A stretch of 32,031 nucleotides of DNA from Chloroflexota bacterium (GTDB lineage: Bacteria > Chloroflexota > Dormibacteria > CF-121): positions 1 through 32,031 of the forward strand of contig VBIC01000067.1 of NCBI GenBank assembly GCA_005881425.1, written 5' to 3'. Each line of letters opens with the position of its first letter. Positions within the stretch are counted from its first letter, which is position 1. This document shows, in pieces, positions 22,871-29,854 of this stretch. A program made the position numbers and the translations under genes. The notes under the pieces are model-generated. The model was not told the origin of the DNA, did no database searches, and saw nothing but the letters and a program-made list of their open reading frames with translations.

Positions 22871-23608
22871 ATGGCCCAGCCTGAGCCCGACGCGATCCGG
22901 ACTCCGGTCCTGCACGACCACGACCAGCCGCAGACTGGAATCGGGCGGCGCCTGCGCGACATCATCCTCGGGGGCCAGGACGGGCTGGTCAACGTGCTCG
23001 GCCTGGTGCTGGGGGTGGCCGCCGCCACCCAGAAGACGCAGGTCATCATCGTCGCCGGCCTGGCCGCCACCTTCTCGGAGTCGATCGCCATGGGCGGCGT
23101 CGCCTACACCTCCGCGCTCGCCGAGCGGGACTATTACCTCTCCGAGCTCAATCGTGAGAAGGATGAGATAGAGGAGGTCCCGGACGTCGAGACCGAGGAG
23201 GTCCGCGAGATCTTCCGCGACAAGGGGCTGAAGGGCGAGACCCTGGAGCGCGTCGTCAAGGACATCACGTCGGACAAGCAGGTCTGGCTGGAGGTCATGA
23301 TGCGCGACGAGCTGCACCTCTCGCCGGTGTCGACCGCCGGGCTCACCGGCCGGGCGGTCCTGACCGGGGTCTCGACCCTGATCGGCTCGCTGATCCCGCT
23401 CGTCCCCTTCCTGATCCTGCCGGTCGTCCCGGCCACGATCGTCGCCATTCCACTGTGCGCCGCCGTCCTCTTCGGGGTCGGCGCCTACAAGGCGCTCACC
23501 CTGGTGGGGGACTGGCGGATGAGCGGTCTGCAGATGCTGATCATCGGCATGGCCTCGGCCTTCGCCGGCTACCTGATCGGCCGGCTGCTGCACGTCTCCG
23601 GGGCTTGA
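22871..23608 (+). CDS. VIT1/CCC1-family iron/manganese transporter
   Basis: A 245-residue protein. GQDGLVNVLGLVLGVAAATQ (about 36-55) and SESIAMGGVAYTSALAERDY (about 74-93) are the TM1 and TM2 signatures of the VIT1/CCC1 family, which move Fe2+ or Mn2+ across membranes. A charged cytosolic metal-binding helix domain follows (EKDEIEEVPDVETEEVREIF), then DELHLSPVSTAGLTGRAVLT and three more helices. The acidic central domain is as expected. AGAGGA lies about 9 bases upstream of the ATG. Together with the Fur-family gene 21 bases upstream it suggests a regulated metal-detoxification or storage unit. Confidence 0.9.
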   Translation: MAQPEPDAIRTPVLHDHDQPQTGIGRRLRDIILGGQDGLVNVLGLVLGVAAATQKTQVIIVAGLAATFSESIAMGGVAYTSALAERDYYLSELNREKDEIEEVPDVETEEVREIFRDKGLKGETLERVVKDITSDKQVWLEVMMRDELHLSPVSTAGLTGRAVLTGVSTLIGSLIPLVPFLILPVVPATIVAIPLCAAVLFGVGAYKALTLVGDWRMSGLQMLIIGMASAFAGYLIGRLLHVSGA

Positions 23609-23646
23609 GCGCGACTCGCCCTTCGGGCCGCCAAGCCTTCTAAGCC

Positions 23647-24816
23647 ATGTTCATCCTCGAAGCCCTGGCCTCGGCCTTCGACATGCTGTGGCAGGTCTTC
23701 TGGCCGCTGGTCCTGGGCTTTCTTCTCTCGGCCGTGGTGCAGAGCCTGGTCTCCCGCCGGACGGTGGCCGCGGCGCTGGGTGACGCGTCCCCGCGCAGCC
23801 TGGGAATCGCCTGCCTTCTGGGAGCCGCCTCCTCGTCCTGCTCCTACGCGGCGGTCGCCATCGCCCGCACCCTGTTCCGCAAGGGGGCCAGCTTCCCGGC
23901 GGCGATCGTCTTCGAGTTCGCCTCCACCAACCTGGTCTTCGAGCTGGGCCTGATCCTCCTCATCGTCCTGGGCTGGCCCTTTCTGGGAGCGGAGTTCGCC
24001 GGTGGCCTGCTGATGATCGTCATCCTCGCCCTCCTCTTTCGCTGGACCCTTACCCCGCGGCTTACCACGCAGGCGCGGCAGGAGGCCGAGCGCGATCGGC
24101 GGGGCAGGATGGAGGGCCACGCGGAGATGGACATGGCGGTCACCGAGGGACCGTTTTTGGCGCGCCTGCTCTCGGCGCGCGGGCTGACCTCGGTCAGCCA
24201 CTCCTTCTGGATGGACGTCAGCGCCCTGTGGCTGGACATCGGCCTCGGCCTCCTGATCGCGGGTGCCCTCGCCGCCTGGGTCCCGGACAGCTTCTGGCGC
24301 GGGTTCTTCCTGAGCGGCCATCCGCGGCTGGCCTTCGTCTGGGGTCCGCTGGTGGGGCCGCTGATCTCCATGGTCAGCTTCGTCTGCTCGGTCGGCAACG
24401 TCCCGCTGGCGGCCGTGCTCTGGAACGGCGGCATCTCCTTCGGCGGTGTGATCGCCTTCATCTTCGCCGACCTGATCATCCTGCCCATCCTGGACATCTA
24501 CAGGAAGTACTACGGGCTCCGGGTCGGCATCTACCTGCTCGCCGTCTCCTACGTGGCGATGGTCGCCGCCGGTATGGCGATCGAGCTGCTCTTCCAGGTG
24601 CTTGGCCTGGTGCCCTCGGACCACCACGTGACCGCCCTGCGGTCGGCGCCGTCGCTGGACTACACGACGGTCCTGAACCTGCTCGCCCTGCTCGTGATGG
24701 CGCTCCTGGGCTGGCGCTTCCTGAGAACCGGCGGGCTACAGATGCTGCGCATGATGGAGGGCCCGGCTGAGTCCGGTACTAGGCACGATCATCACGCCCA
24801 TCACCCTCATCACTGA
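23647..24816 (+). CDS. UPF0718/ArsP-type permease with His-rich C-terminus
   Basis: A 389-residue membrane protein with about 9-10 helices in two repeats. Repeat one carries CLLGAASSSCSYAAVAIART (about 57-76); repeat two carries SVGNVPLAAVLWNGGISFGG, then FIFADLIILPILDIYRKYYG. These mark the UPF0718 (DUF318) permease family, which includes ArsP organoarsenical exporters; the substrate here is unknown. The C-terminus is HDHHAHHPHH, a possible metal-binding tail, and its codons overlap the end of the convergent gene by 38 bases. The long cytosolic loop (TTQARQEAERDRRGRMEGHA) separates the repeats. The location after a metal transporter gene is consistent with metal or metalloid handling. Confidence 0.8.
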   Translation: MFILEALASAFDMLWQVFWPLVLGFLLSAVVQSLVSRRTVAAALGDASPRSLGIACLLGAASSSCSYAAVAIARTLFRKGASFPAAIVFEFASTNLVFELGLILLIVLGWPFLGAEFAGGLLMIVILALLFRWTLTPRLTTQARQEAERDRRGRMEGHAEMDMAVTEGPFLARLLSARGLTSVSHSFWMDVSALWLDIGLGLLIAGALAAWVPDSFWRGFFLSGHPRLAFVWGPLVGPLISMVSFVCSVGNVPLAAVLWNGGISFGGVIAFIFADLIILPILDIYRKYYGLRVGIYLLAVSYVAMVAAGMAIELLFQVLGLVPSDHHVTALRSAPSLDYTTVLNLLALLVMALLGWRFLRTGGLQMLRMMEGPAESGTRHDHHAHHPHH

Positions 24817-25144
24817 GCGCCGCGGCCCGCGCCAGGGCACGATCCAGTCCGGAATGCGTGGCCAGCCGCGCCCCCAGCGCCCTGGCCCGGCGGCGGAGGT
24901 CCCGCTCCAGGTGGCCGGTGACCGCCAGCACGGTGGGCGCCGGCCGGCTCTGGCGCAGGCGCTCCAGCAGCGCCAGCTGCTGCTCCGGCCTCAGGGTCAG
25001 CTGCATCACAACCACCGCCCTGGCCCGAGCTTCCACCTCGCGCGGCGAAACGAGCTCGGCAGTGAGCCCCAGGCGGCGTGCCGCGGCCTCGACCCGGGCG
25101 CTGAAAAAGAGGTCGTCCTGGGCTACGAGCAGCGGGCGCGGCAT
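24779..25144 (-). CDS. Receiver-like protein lacking the phospho-acceptor Asp
   Basis: A 121-residue leftward protein from ATG 25144. It has the alternating strand/helix layout of a response-regulator receiver domain: RPLLVAQDDLFFSARVEAAA with an acidic pair, then EARARAVVVMQLTLRPEQQL, then TVLAVTGHLERDLRRRARAL, then LATHSGLDRAL. The strand-3 position that normally ends in the phosphorylated Asp (VLDL) reads VVVMQL, and the usual Lys near the end is missing, so phosphorylation is unlikely. There is no output domain. TATCCT ends 6 bases before the ATG, pointing to a leaderless transcript. Its 3' end overlaps the convergent permease. Confidence 0.6.
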   Translation of the reverse strand: MPRPLLVAQDDLFFSARVEAAARRLGLTAELVSPREVEARARAVVVMQLTLRPEQQLALLERLRQSRPAPTVLAVTGHLERDLRRRARALGARLATHSGLDRALARAAALSDEGDGRDDRA

Positions 25145-25150
25145 CAGCCC

Positions 25151-25156
25151 AGGATA
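25151..25156 (-). promoter_or_regulatory. -10 box TATCCT of the receiver-like gene
   Basis: TATCCT on the minus strand ends 6 bases before the ATG at 25144, the spacing that puts the first transcribed base on the start codon. Confidence 0.4.
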
Positions 25157-25199
25157 GACCGGGCCCGGCCGCTTCATGGCCGCGGACGTCCGTTGGCGC

Positions 25200-25228
25200 T
25201 TGCTAAAGGGTGGCTGAAACCGTATAAT
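25200..25228 (+). promoter_or_regulatory. Strong sigma70-type promoter of the zinc-ribbon gene
   Basis: TTGCTA (25200-25205), 17-base spacer, perfect TATAAT (25223-25228). It is one of the two best promoters in the window and implies a leader of about 75 bases. Confidence 0.7.
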
Positions 25229-25234
25229 TCGCCC

Positions 25235-25309
25235 CCGTATTTGGGTCGAGGCCATTGGTGGGGCTCGAGGCGGACTCCGATCCAAAATCGAAAGAAAGGA
25301 GAGCCTCCC
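25235..25309 (+). other. Structured 5' leader of the zinc-ribbon gene
   Basis: TTTGGGTC (25240-25247) can pair with GATCCAAA (25279-25286) with one G-U pair, enclosing a second stem GAG-CC (25248-25253, one bulge) with GGCTC (25262-25266). AAGGAG (25296-25301) lies downstream, 8 bases before GTG 25310. It may be a regulatory leader such as a temperature- or protein-responsive element; it matches no riboswitch I know. Confidence 0.35.
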
Positions 25310-25609
25310 GTGAGCATGGCCGACAAGACCCTGACCTGTCGCGACTGCGGATTGAACTTCGTTTTCACCACCGGAGAGCAGCAGTTCTACGCCGCCAAAG
25401 GTTTCCAGCACGAGCCGTCGCGCTGCCCTGATTGCCGCTCCATCAACCGGAACGTACGCGGCACCACCGGCGGCGGCCGGCCCCGCGAGCTGCACGAGGT
25501 GATCTGCGCCGAGTGCGGTAAGCCGGCCCAGGTCCCCTTCCTGCCCACCATGGGACGGCCGGTCTACTGCAGCGACTGCTTCGACAAGGTGCGCACCACG
25601 CGGCGGTAA
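25310..25609 (+). CDS. Zinc-ribbon domain protein
   Basis: A 99-residue protein beginning MSMADKTLTCRDCGLNFVFT. The first half, CRDCG ... GEQQFYAAKGFQHEPSRCPDC, is the probable zinc-ribbon family (zf-trcl type) with two CxxC pairs. The second half has another pair of CxxC motifs, ICAECGKPAQVPFLPTMGRP then VYCSDCF, found fused to or next to the first in many GC-rich bacteria. It probably binds zinc; function is unknown, with nucleic acid or protein binding likely. GTG 25310 is chosen over ATG 25316 because AAGGAG is 8 bases before it. Its strong promoter suggests high expression. Confidence 0.85.
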   Translation: MSMADKTLTCRDCGLNFVFTTGEQQFYAAKGFQHEPSRCPDCRSINRNVRGTTGGGRPRELHEVICAECGKPAQVPFLPTMGRPVYCSDCFDKVRTTRR

Positions 25610-25707
25610 CAACGGCGTAACGGTGTAATGGCGGCCGTAAGGTCGCCAGGCCAGCATGAGGTCGAGAGGCCGCGGGTCCGAGGGTCCGCCGCCTTCAGAG
25701 CTTGACG

Positions 25708-26238
25708 ATGGCACATACCGGTGGCCGTCCCGTCCGCCTCCTCGGTGACGATCCCGAGGACCACTTGAGAGCGCGCGTCCGCAGGGTCGGCGGGCTGACC
25801 TTCTGGGCCGAGACCCTCGATCTCCGCACTCAGCGGCCGCGGCAGTTCATCGACCTGACCGATAGGGTCGACGCCGTGGTCTCGAGGTCGGCGGTCGACC
25901 AGGGCTGGGTCGGGATCTTCAGCAGGCACACCACCGCCGCGGTGATCATCAACGAGAACGAGCCGCTGCTGCTGGAAGACCTGGGCAACCTCCTCGAGCG
26001 GCTGGCAGCGGTCTCGGGCGATTACGGCCACAACGACCTGAGCCGCCGTTCAGGACCGATGGATGCCGAGGAGTGCGCCAACGGCCACGCCCACTGCCAG
26101 CATCTGTTGCTGGGAAGCAGCGAGCAGGTCCCGATCGCGCAGGGGCGGATGGAGCTGGGCCGCTGGCAGCGGATCTTCCTGCTCGAGCTCGACCGTGCCC
26201 GCGACCGGCAGGTGCTGGTGCAGGTCTTCGGCGCCTGA
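25708..26238 (+). CDS. yjbQ: YjbQ-family (UPF0047) protein
   Basis: A 176-residue cytosolic protein. The family signature is complete: GIFSRHTTAAVIINENEPLL in the middle, NGHAHCQHLLLGSSEQVPIA, and GRMELGRWQRIFLLELDRAR at the C-terminus. UPF0047/YjbQ proteins form trimers with a metal-like histidine site and have been linked to a secondary thiamin-phosphate synthase activity, but the physiological role is unsettled. It is about 35 residues longer at the N-terminus than short family members. ATG 25708 is used; TTG 25702 is also in frame. No clear ribosome site is seen. A gap of about 98 bases from the zinc-ribbon gene holds no other gene. Confidence 0.9.
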   Translation: MAHTGGRPVRLLGDDPEDHLRARVRRVGGLTFWAETLDLRTQRPRQFIDLTDRVDAVVSRSAVDQGWVGIFSRHTTAAVIINENEPLLLEDLGNLLERLAAVSGDYGHNDLSRRSGPMDAEECANGHAHCQHLLLGSSEQVPIAQGRMELGRWQRIFLLELDRARDRQVLVQVFGA

Positions 26239-26269
26239 CGCGAGCGACCGCGCCCTCCGGTCCTTTCCC

Positions 26270-26275
26270 TAGAAT
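26270..26275 (+). promoter_or_regulatory. -10-like box TAGAAT before the MBL-fold hydrolase gene
   Basis: TAGAAT lies 50 bases before ATG 26326, giving a leader of about 43 bases with an AGGAGG ribosome site. The surrounding CCTAGAAT followed by TGAGCG also occurs at 17638-17653. Confidence 0.35.
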
Positions 26276-26325
26276 TGCCTGAGCGCGGCAGCCACGCTCG
26301 CGATCGCGCAACAGGAGGGATCAAG

Positions 26326-26982
26326 ATGCTGGAAGCCTTCACCTGGTACAAGCAGTCCGCCTATCGCTGGCGGGGGAACGGCATGACCGTTTACATCGAC
26401 CCCTGGGGCGTCAGCGCCCAGGACGGCCCGGCCGACGTGATCTTCATCACCCACGCCCACTTCGATCATTACCAGCCGGAAGAGATCGCCAAGGTCAAGA
26501 CGGCGAAGACCAAGTTCGTCGCCCCCCACGACATCGCGAAGGAGCTGAGCGGTGACGTGAAGGCGGTCCGTCCGGGCGACTCCTTCGAGGTGGGTGGGAT
26601 CAAGGGCCAGGCGGTGCCCGCCTACAACACGGCCGCGGAACGGCTCGAGAATCACCCGAAATCGAAGCAATGGGTCGGTTACGTCCTCGACCTGGGCGGC
26701 CGCCACTACTACCACGCGGGTGACACCGACCATGCCCCCGAGCTGGACAGGATCAAGACCGACGTGGCATTCGTGCCCATTGGCGGCACCTACACCATGG
26801 AGGCGCCGGAGGCGGCCGGGCTGGTCAAGGCGATCAAGCCCCAGCTCGCGGTCCCCATGCACTACGGCTTCGTGGTGGGCACGCCGGCGGATGCGGATCT
26901 GTTCAAGCGGGAATGCGACCCGATCAAGGTCGAGACGCTGAAGCCGGTGCACGCCTTCGAGAAGACCGAAGCCCGTGCATAG
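26326..26982 (+). CDS. UlaG-like metallo-beta-lactamase-fold hydrolase
   Basis: A 218-residue cytosolic protein. The metal-binding motif ITHAHFDHY (HxHxDH) is at about residues 40-48, and the further ligands are in GDTDHAPEL and PMHYGF. The overall form (YKQSAYRWRGNGMTVYIDPW at the N-terminus) is that of the UPF0173/UlaG-like branch, annotated as metal-dependent hydrolases, some acting on lactones. AGGAGG (26313-26318) sits 7 bases before the ATG. The last 8 bases overlap the dienelactone hydrolase start, so the two hydrolases are co-translated and may act in sequence on a lactone or ester substrate (inference). Confidence 0.9.
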   Translation: MLEAFTWYKQSAYRWRGNGMTVYIDPWGVSAQDGPADVIFITHAHFDHYQPEEIAKVKTAKTKFVAPHDIAKELSGDVKAVRPGDSFEVGGIKGQAVPAYNTAAERLENHPKSKQWVGYVLDLGGRHYYHAGDTDHAPELDRIKTDVAFVPIGGTYTMEAPEAAGLVKAIKPQLAVPMHYGFVVGTPADADLFKRECDPIKVETLKPVHAFEKTEARA

Positions 26983-27673
26983 GGAGACGGTATCCTACCG
27001 GGCCAACGGCGGCAGCGCCTCCGGCCACCTCGCGGTGCCGGACGCTAAAGGGCCGCACCCGGGGGTGGTGGTCATCCAGGAGTACTGGGGACTCGAGCCT
27101 CACATCAAGGACGTCGCCGGCCGCTTCACAGAGCATGGATTCGTCGCCCTCGCTCCCGACCTCTATCACGGAAAGGTCGCGAAGGAGCCCGATGAAGCGC
27201 GCAAGCTGGCCATGGCGCTCGACCTGCCCCAGGCGGTCAGGGAGATCGCCGGCGCGGCCCGCTACCTGACCGGACGCTCCGACGTGCAGCCCAAGAAGGT
27301 GGGCGTGATCGGCTTCTGTATGGGCGGCCGGCTGGCGCTCGCCTTCGGCGCCGCCTCAGAGCTGGTAGGAGCGATCGCGGCCTTCTATCCCGGCGGGTAC
27401 CGGCCGACGGTCGAGGACGCGCGCCAGCTGAAGGCGCCCATCCTGATCCATTTCGGCGAGGAGGACCACTCCATCGGTAGCGACGACCGGGCCCACATCG
27501 AGCGGACGCTCAAAGAGGCCGGGCGCACGGCCGAATGCCACATCTACATGGGAGCGCCGCACGCCTTCTTCAACGACACCAAGCCGGGCCACCGGCCGGA
27601 GTCGGCCAGGCAGGCCTGGGAGCGGACGATCGACTGGTTCTCCCGGCACCTGAAGGCCGTGCCGGTCGGCTAG
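26975..27673 (+). CDS. Dienelactone hydrolase family protein
   Basis: A 232-residue alpha/beta hydrolase starting at GTG 26975, inside the end of the previous gene. The catalytic triad of dienelactone hydrolases is visible: Cys in GVIGFCMGGRL (nucleophile elbow GxCxGG), Asp in IHFGEEDHSI and His in MGAPHAFFN. The Glu in VVVIQEYWGLEPHIKD, which holds the Cys in its resting state, is also present. Such enzymes open lactone rings in aromatic breakdown or act on other esters. No ring-cleavage genes are nearby, so the substrate is unknown. The stop TAG shares the CTAG tetranucleotide with the stop of the convergent gene. Confidence 0.9.
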   Translation: MHRETVSYRANGGSASGHLAVPDAKGPHPGVVVIQEYWGLEPHIKDVAGRFTEHGFVALAPDLYHGKVAKEPDEARKLAMALDLPQAVREIAGAARYLTGRSDVQPKKVGVIGFCMGGRLALAFGAASELVGAIAAFYPGGYRPTVEDARQLKAPILIHFGEEDHSIGSDDRAHIERTLKEAGRTAECHIYMGAPHAFFNDTKPGHRPESARQAWERTIDWFSRHLKAVPVG

Positions 27674-28599
27674 GAAGGCGCCTCCGGACCGTGCACGCGG
27701 TTCGACCACATCAGCTGGATGGGAGCAGTCCCGCCGGCCCCGAGTCGGACCTCCTTGAAGACCAGCCCCAGGTCGGTCCCCGCCTCGAAGACCGGGAAGT
27801 CGCCGACCTCGAATCCCTGGGCTGACGTCCAGCCCAGCAGGGCGTCGGCCTTGGGATCGTCGCCGGCTCGGATCGCATCCTCGACGTCGGCGTCGGTGCG
27901 GGCTTCGTTGAGCTCGTGGTAGAAGGTGGCGACGACGTTCTTCCAGGGCTCGTCGAAGGCGACGATCCCGTTCTCCTGGCCGCCGTTGAGCCGCTGGGAG
28001 AAGACGCCGACCGCGTAATAGGTGACGCCGCCGCCGAGGTGAAGGGAGCCGTGGAAGCCGCCCAGCCCGTGCAGCGAGTCGGCAGCCTCCTCGTCCAGGC
28101 CCTGGCGCTTCTGCGCGCCTCCGCTGTCCGCGAGCACGGTGCCCGCCGGCAGCATCAGGTTCACTACCGTCCGGCTGCGATCGAGCTGGCTCAGATGACC
28201 GCCGGACTGGAGCTGGGCGACGATCCGCTCCACGGCTGTCTTGTCGGTGCGCCTGGGCGGTTGGACGGCGAGCACCTGCGACTGGTGCGGGCTGGTCGTC
28301 GGCGGCTTGCCACCGAAGTACTGGCCCATGATCTCGTTCAGGCCGGGATCGGTCATGGCGCCGGCCAGAGCGGCGTCGATGGCCTTGACGTCGGAGGCGG
28401 ACCACTGTCCGGAACCGCCCAGAAAGAAGCTGACGTAGTCGAGGCTGGGAAAGGTCCTGCCACCATGGTCGACCAGGTCGTGCCCGGGACTGGGGGCGAT
28501 CCCGGGAGCGATGGCGTCGGGGGCGAGACCGACCCAGGTCCGGTAGGCCCGTGCCGCCTGCGACCTCGGCCTGGCCACGACGTTGAGGATCCGGCCCAT
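27670..28599 (-). CDS. Unrecognised conserved-looking protein with HELNE motif
   Basis: A 309-residue leftward protein from ATG 28599. It has no signal peptide or membrane helix. The C-terminal two thirds look well ordered: AVERIVAQLQSGGHLSQLDR, RTVVNLMLPAGTVL, LGGFHGSLHLGGGVTYYAVG, and GIVAFDEPWKNVVATFYHEL running into NEARTDADVEDAIRAG. FYHELNEARTD could be a metal-binding HExxE site, hinting at a metallopeptidase-like fold, but I cannot assign a family. It starts 9 bases after TATAGT (28609-28614, minus strand), with no Shine-Dalgarno sequence. It is divergent from the DUF2330-like gene and shares a stop tetranucleotide with the dienelactone hydrolase. Confidence 0.75.
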   Translation of the reverse strand: MGRILNVVARPRSQAARAYRTWVGLAPDAIAPGIAPSPGHDLVDHGGRTFPSLDYVSFFLGGSGQWSASDVKAIDAALAGAMTDPGLNEIMGQYFGGKPPTTSPHQSQVLAVQPPRRTDKTAVERIVAQLQSGGHLSQLDRSRTVVNLMLPAGTVLADSGGAQKRQGLDEEAADSLHGLGGFHGSLHLGGGVTYYAVGVFSQRLNGGQENGIVAFDEPWKNVVATFYHELNEARTDADVEDAIRAGDDPKADALLGWTSAQGFEVGDFPVFEAGTDLGLVFKEVRLGAGGTAPIQLMWSNRVHGPEAPS

Positions 28600-28608
28600 G
28601 CTGGCATC

Positions 28609-28614
28609 ACTATA
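28609..28614 (-). promoter_or_regulatory. -10 box TATAGT of the HELNE protein gene
   Basis: TATAGT on the minus strand ends 9 bases before ATG 28599, implying a leader of only 2-3 bases. No clear -35. Confidence 0.4.
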
Positions 28615-28644
28615 GGCCGGCGCTCCTCTCGATACGGGAACTTT

Positions 28645-28672
28645 TTGCCGGCTGTCCCGTCTGAGGTATGAA
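28645..28672 (+). promoter_or_regulatory. Possible promoter of the DUF2330-like gene
   Basis: TTGCCG (28645-28650), 16-base spacer, TATGAA (28667-28672). The leader would be about 22-26 bases and includes the AAGGAGG ribosome site. Confidence 0.35.
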
Positions 28673-28700
28673 GTCTCGACCCCGACAAGGAGGACGCGCC

Positions 28701-29783
28701 ATGCTCCGCAAGCTGCTGTCCGCCGCCGGTTTAGCCTCGCTCGCCGCCGCCCTGACCCAGGCGGTCCCCGCCGCCGCCTGCGGCAGCCTGATCGCTCCCA
28801 ACGGCTCAGTCCGCCTCACCCATGCCGCCACGCTGGTTGCCTGGCACGACGGCGTGGAGCATTACCTGACCAACTTCAGCTACGCGGGCAACGTCCCCGA
28901 CGTGGGCTATATCATCCCCCTGCCGGCGGTCCCCGTCGAGCCGGTCAAGGAGGGTGGAGACTGGACCCTGCAGCGGCTCTTCCGGGAGACCCATCCCGCG
29001 CCCCTCGCGCTCGATTTCTTCGCTGCCGGTCACGGGAAGGCCGCGGCGTCCTCGGTCGACGTCCTGCAGCAGGTCCAGGTCAAAGCCCTCGACATCACCG
29101 TCCTGCGCGGCAGCGGGCAGGCGGTCATCGACTGGACCGCCTCGAATCACTTCGTGCTCGACCAGGAGACCAGGGAGCACCTGCTCGCCTACGCCAAGGG
29201 GAGCCCGATCTTCCTGGCCGCGAAGTACGACCTGAGCCGGGCCCGCCAGCAGGGCCTGCTCTTCGGTGACGGGACGCCGGTCCTGATCACCATGAAGACG
29301 GCTCATCCCTGGATCCCGCTCGAGGTCCTGGCCATCGACGGCCAGCAGACGCAGGCCGATCTCTACCTGCTCACGGACCAGCCGCTGAATACCTCAGCGC
29401 TGGGCGCGATGGTGGGACAGTCAGCGGTCGGGCAGGAGGTCCCGGGCGCGCCGGGGCTTCGCATGGCCTTCCAGGAATCCATGAACGCCAGCCTCTTCCA
29501 CGACCTTTCCACCGACAAGAACATGGGCTGGGTGCCCACCAGCGGCTGGCTCAGCTACCTGACCCTGGACGCGGCGCCGCAAAACGTGACCTACGACCTG
29601 AGCGTGACCCCGATGGGCGTGGTCAAGCTCGCCCCCTTCGGAACGGCGCCGATGGCGATCGTCGACGGGCCAGGCGGCGGCCGGGCCCTCAACCTGCCCA
29701 CGGCGCCGGTCGGGACGCCGCTCGCGATCCTGCTGGTGCTGCTCCTCGCCGAGGGCGCGTTCCTGGTCCTGCGGCGCAGCTGA
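28701..29783 (+). CDS. DUF2330-like exported, membrane-anchored protein
   Basis: A 360-residue protein. ATG 28701 is chosen because AAGGAGG (28687-28693) is 7 bases upstream; an in-frame ATG at 28668 would make the signal peptide too long and polar. The signal peptide ends near AVPAAA, followed by CGSLIAPNGSVRLTHAATLV. The C-terminus is a membrane helix (PLAILLVLLLAEGAFLVL) with RRS, so the body sits outside the cell membrane. The ACG..., YLTNFSYAGNVPDVGYIIPL and AVPVEPV layout resembles DUF2330 proteins, whose function is unknown. Terminator-like hairpin follows. No functional partner is evident. Confidence 0.75.
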   Translation: MLRKLLSAAGLASLAAALTQAVPAAACGSLIAPNGSVRLTHAATLVAWHDGVEHYLTNFSYAGNVPDVGYIIPLPAVPVEPVKEGGDWTLQRLFRETHPAPLALDFFAAGHGKAAASSVDVLQQVQVKALDITVLRGSGQAVIDWTASNHFVLDQETREHLLAYAKGSPIFLAAKYDLSRARQQGLLFGDGTPVLITMKTAHPWIPLEVLAIDGQQTQADLYLLTDQPLNTSALGAMVGQSAVGQEVPGAPGLRMAFQESMNASLFHDLSTDKNMGWVPTSGWLSYLTLDAAPQNVTYDLSVTPMGVVKLAPFGTAPMAIVDGPGGGRALNLPTAPVGTPLAILLVLLLAEGAFLVLRRS

Positions 29784-29799
29784 CGCTCGATCCGGCTCC

Positions 29800-29825
29800 A
29801 CAGGCGCGGGGTTTCCCGCGCCTGT
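29800..29825. terminator. Bidirectional hairpin between convergent genes
   Basis: ACAGGCGCGGG and CCCGCGCCTGT form a perfect 11-bp stem with a GTTT loop, located between the rightward DUF2330-like stop and the leftward SDR stop. There is only a weak CTTC tail, but position and symmetry fit a shared terminator. Confidence 0.6.
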
Positions 29826-29854
29826 CTTCGCGTCGCGGCCCGCTGCCGTCGAGG

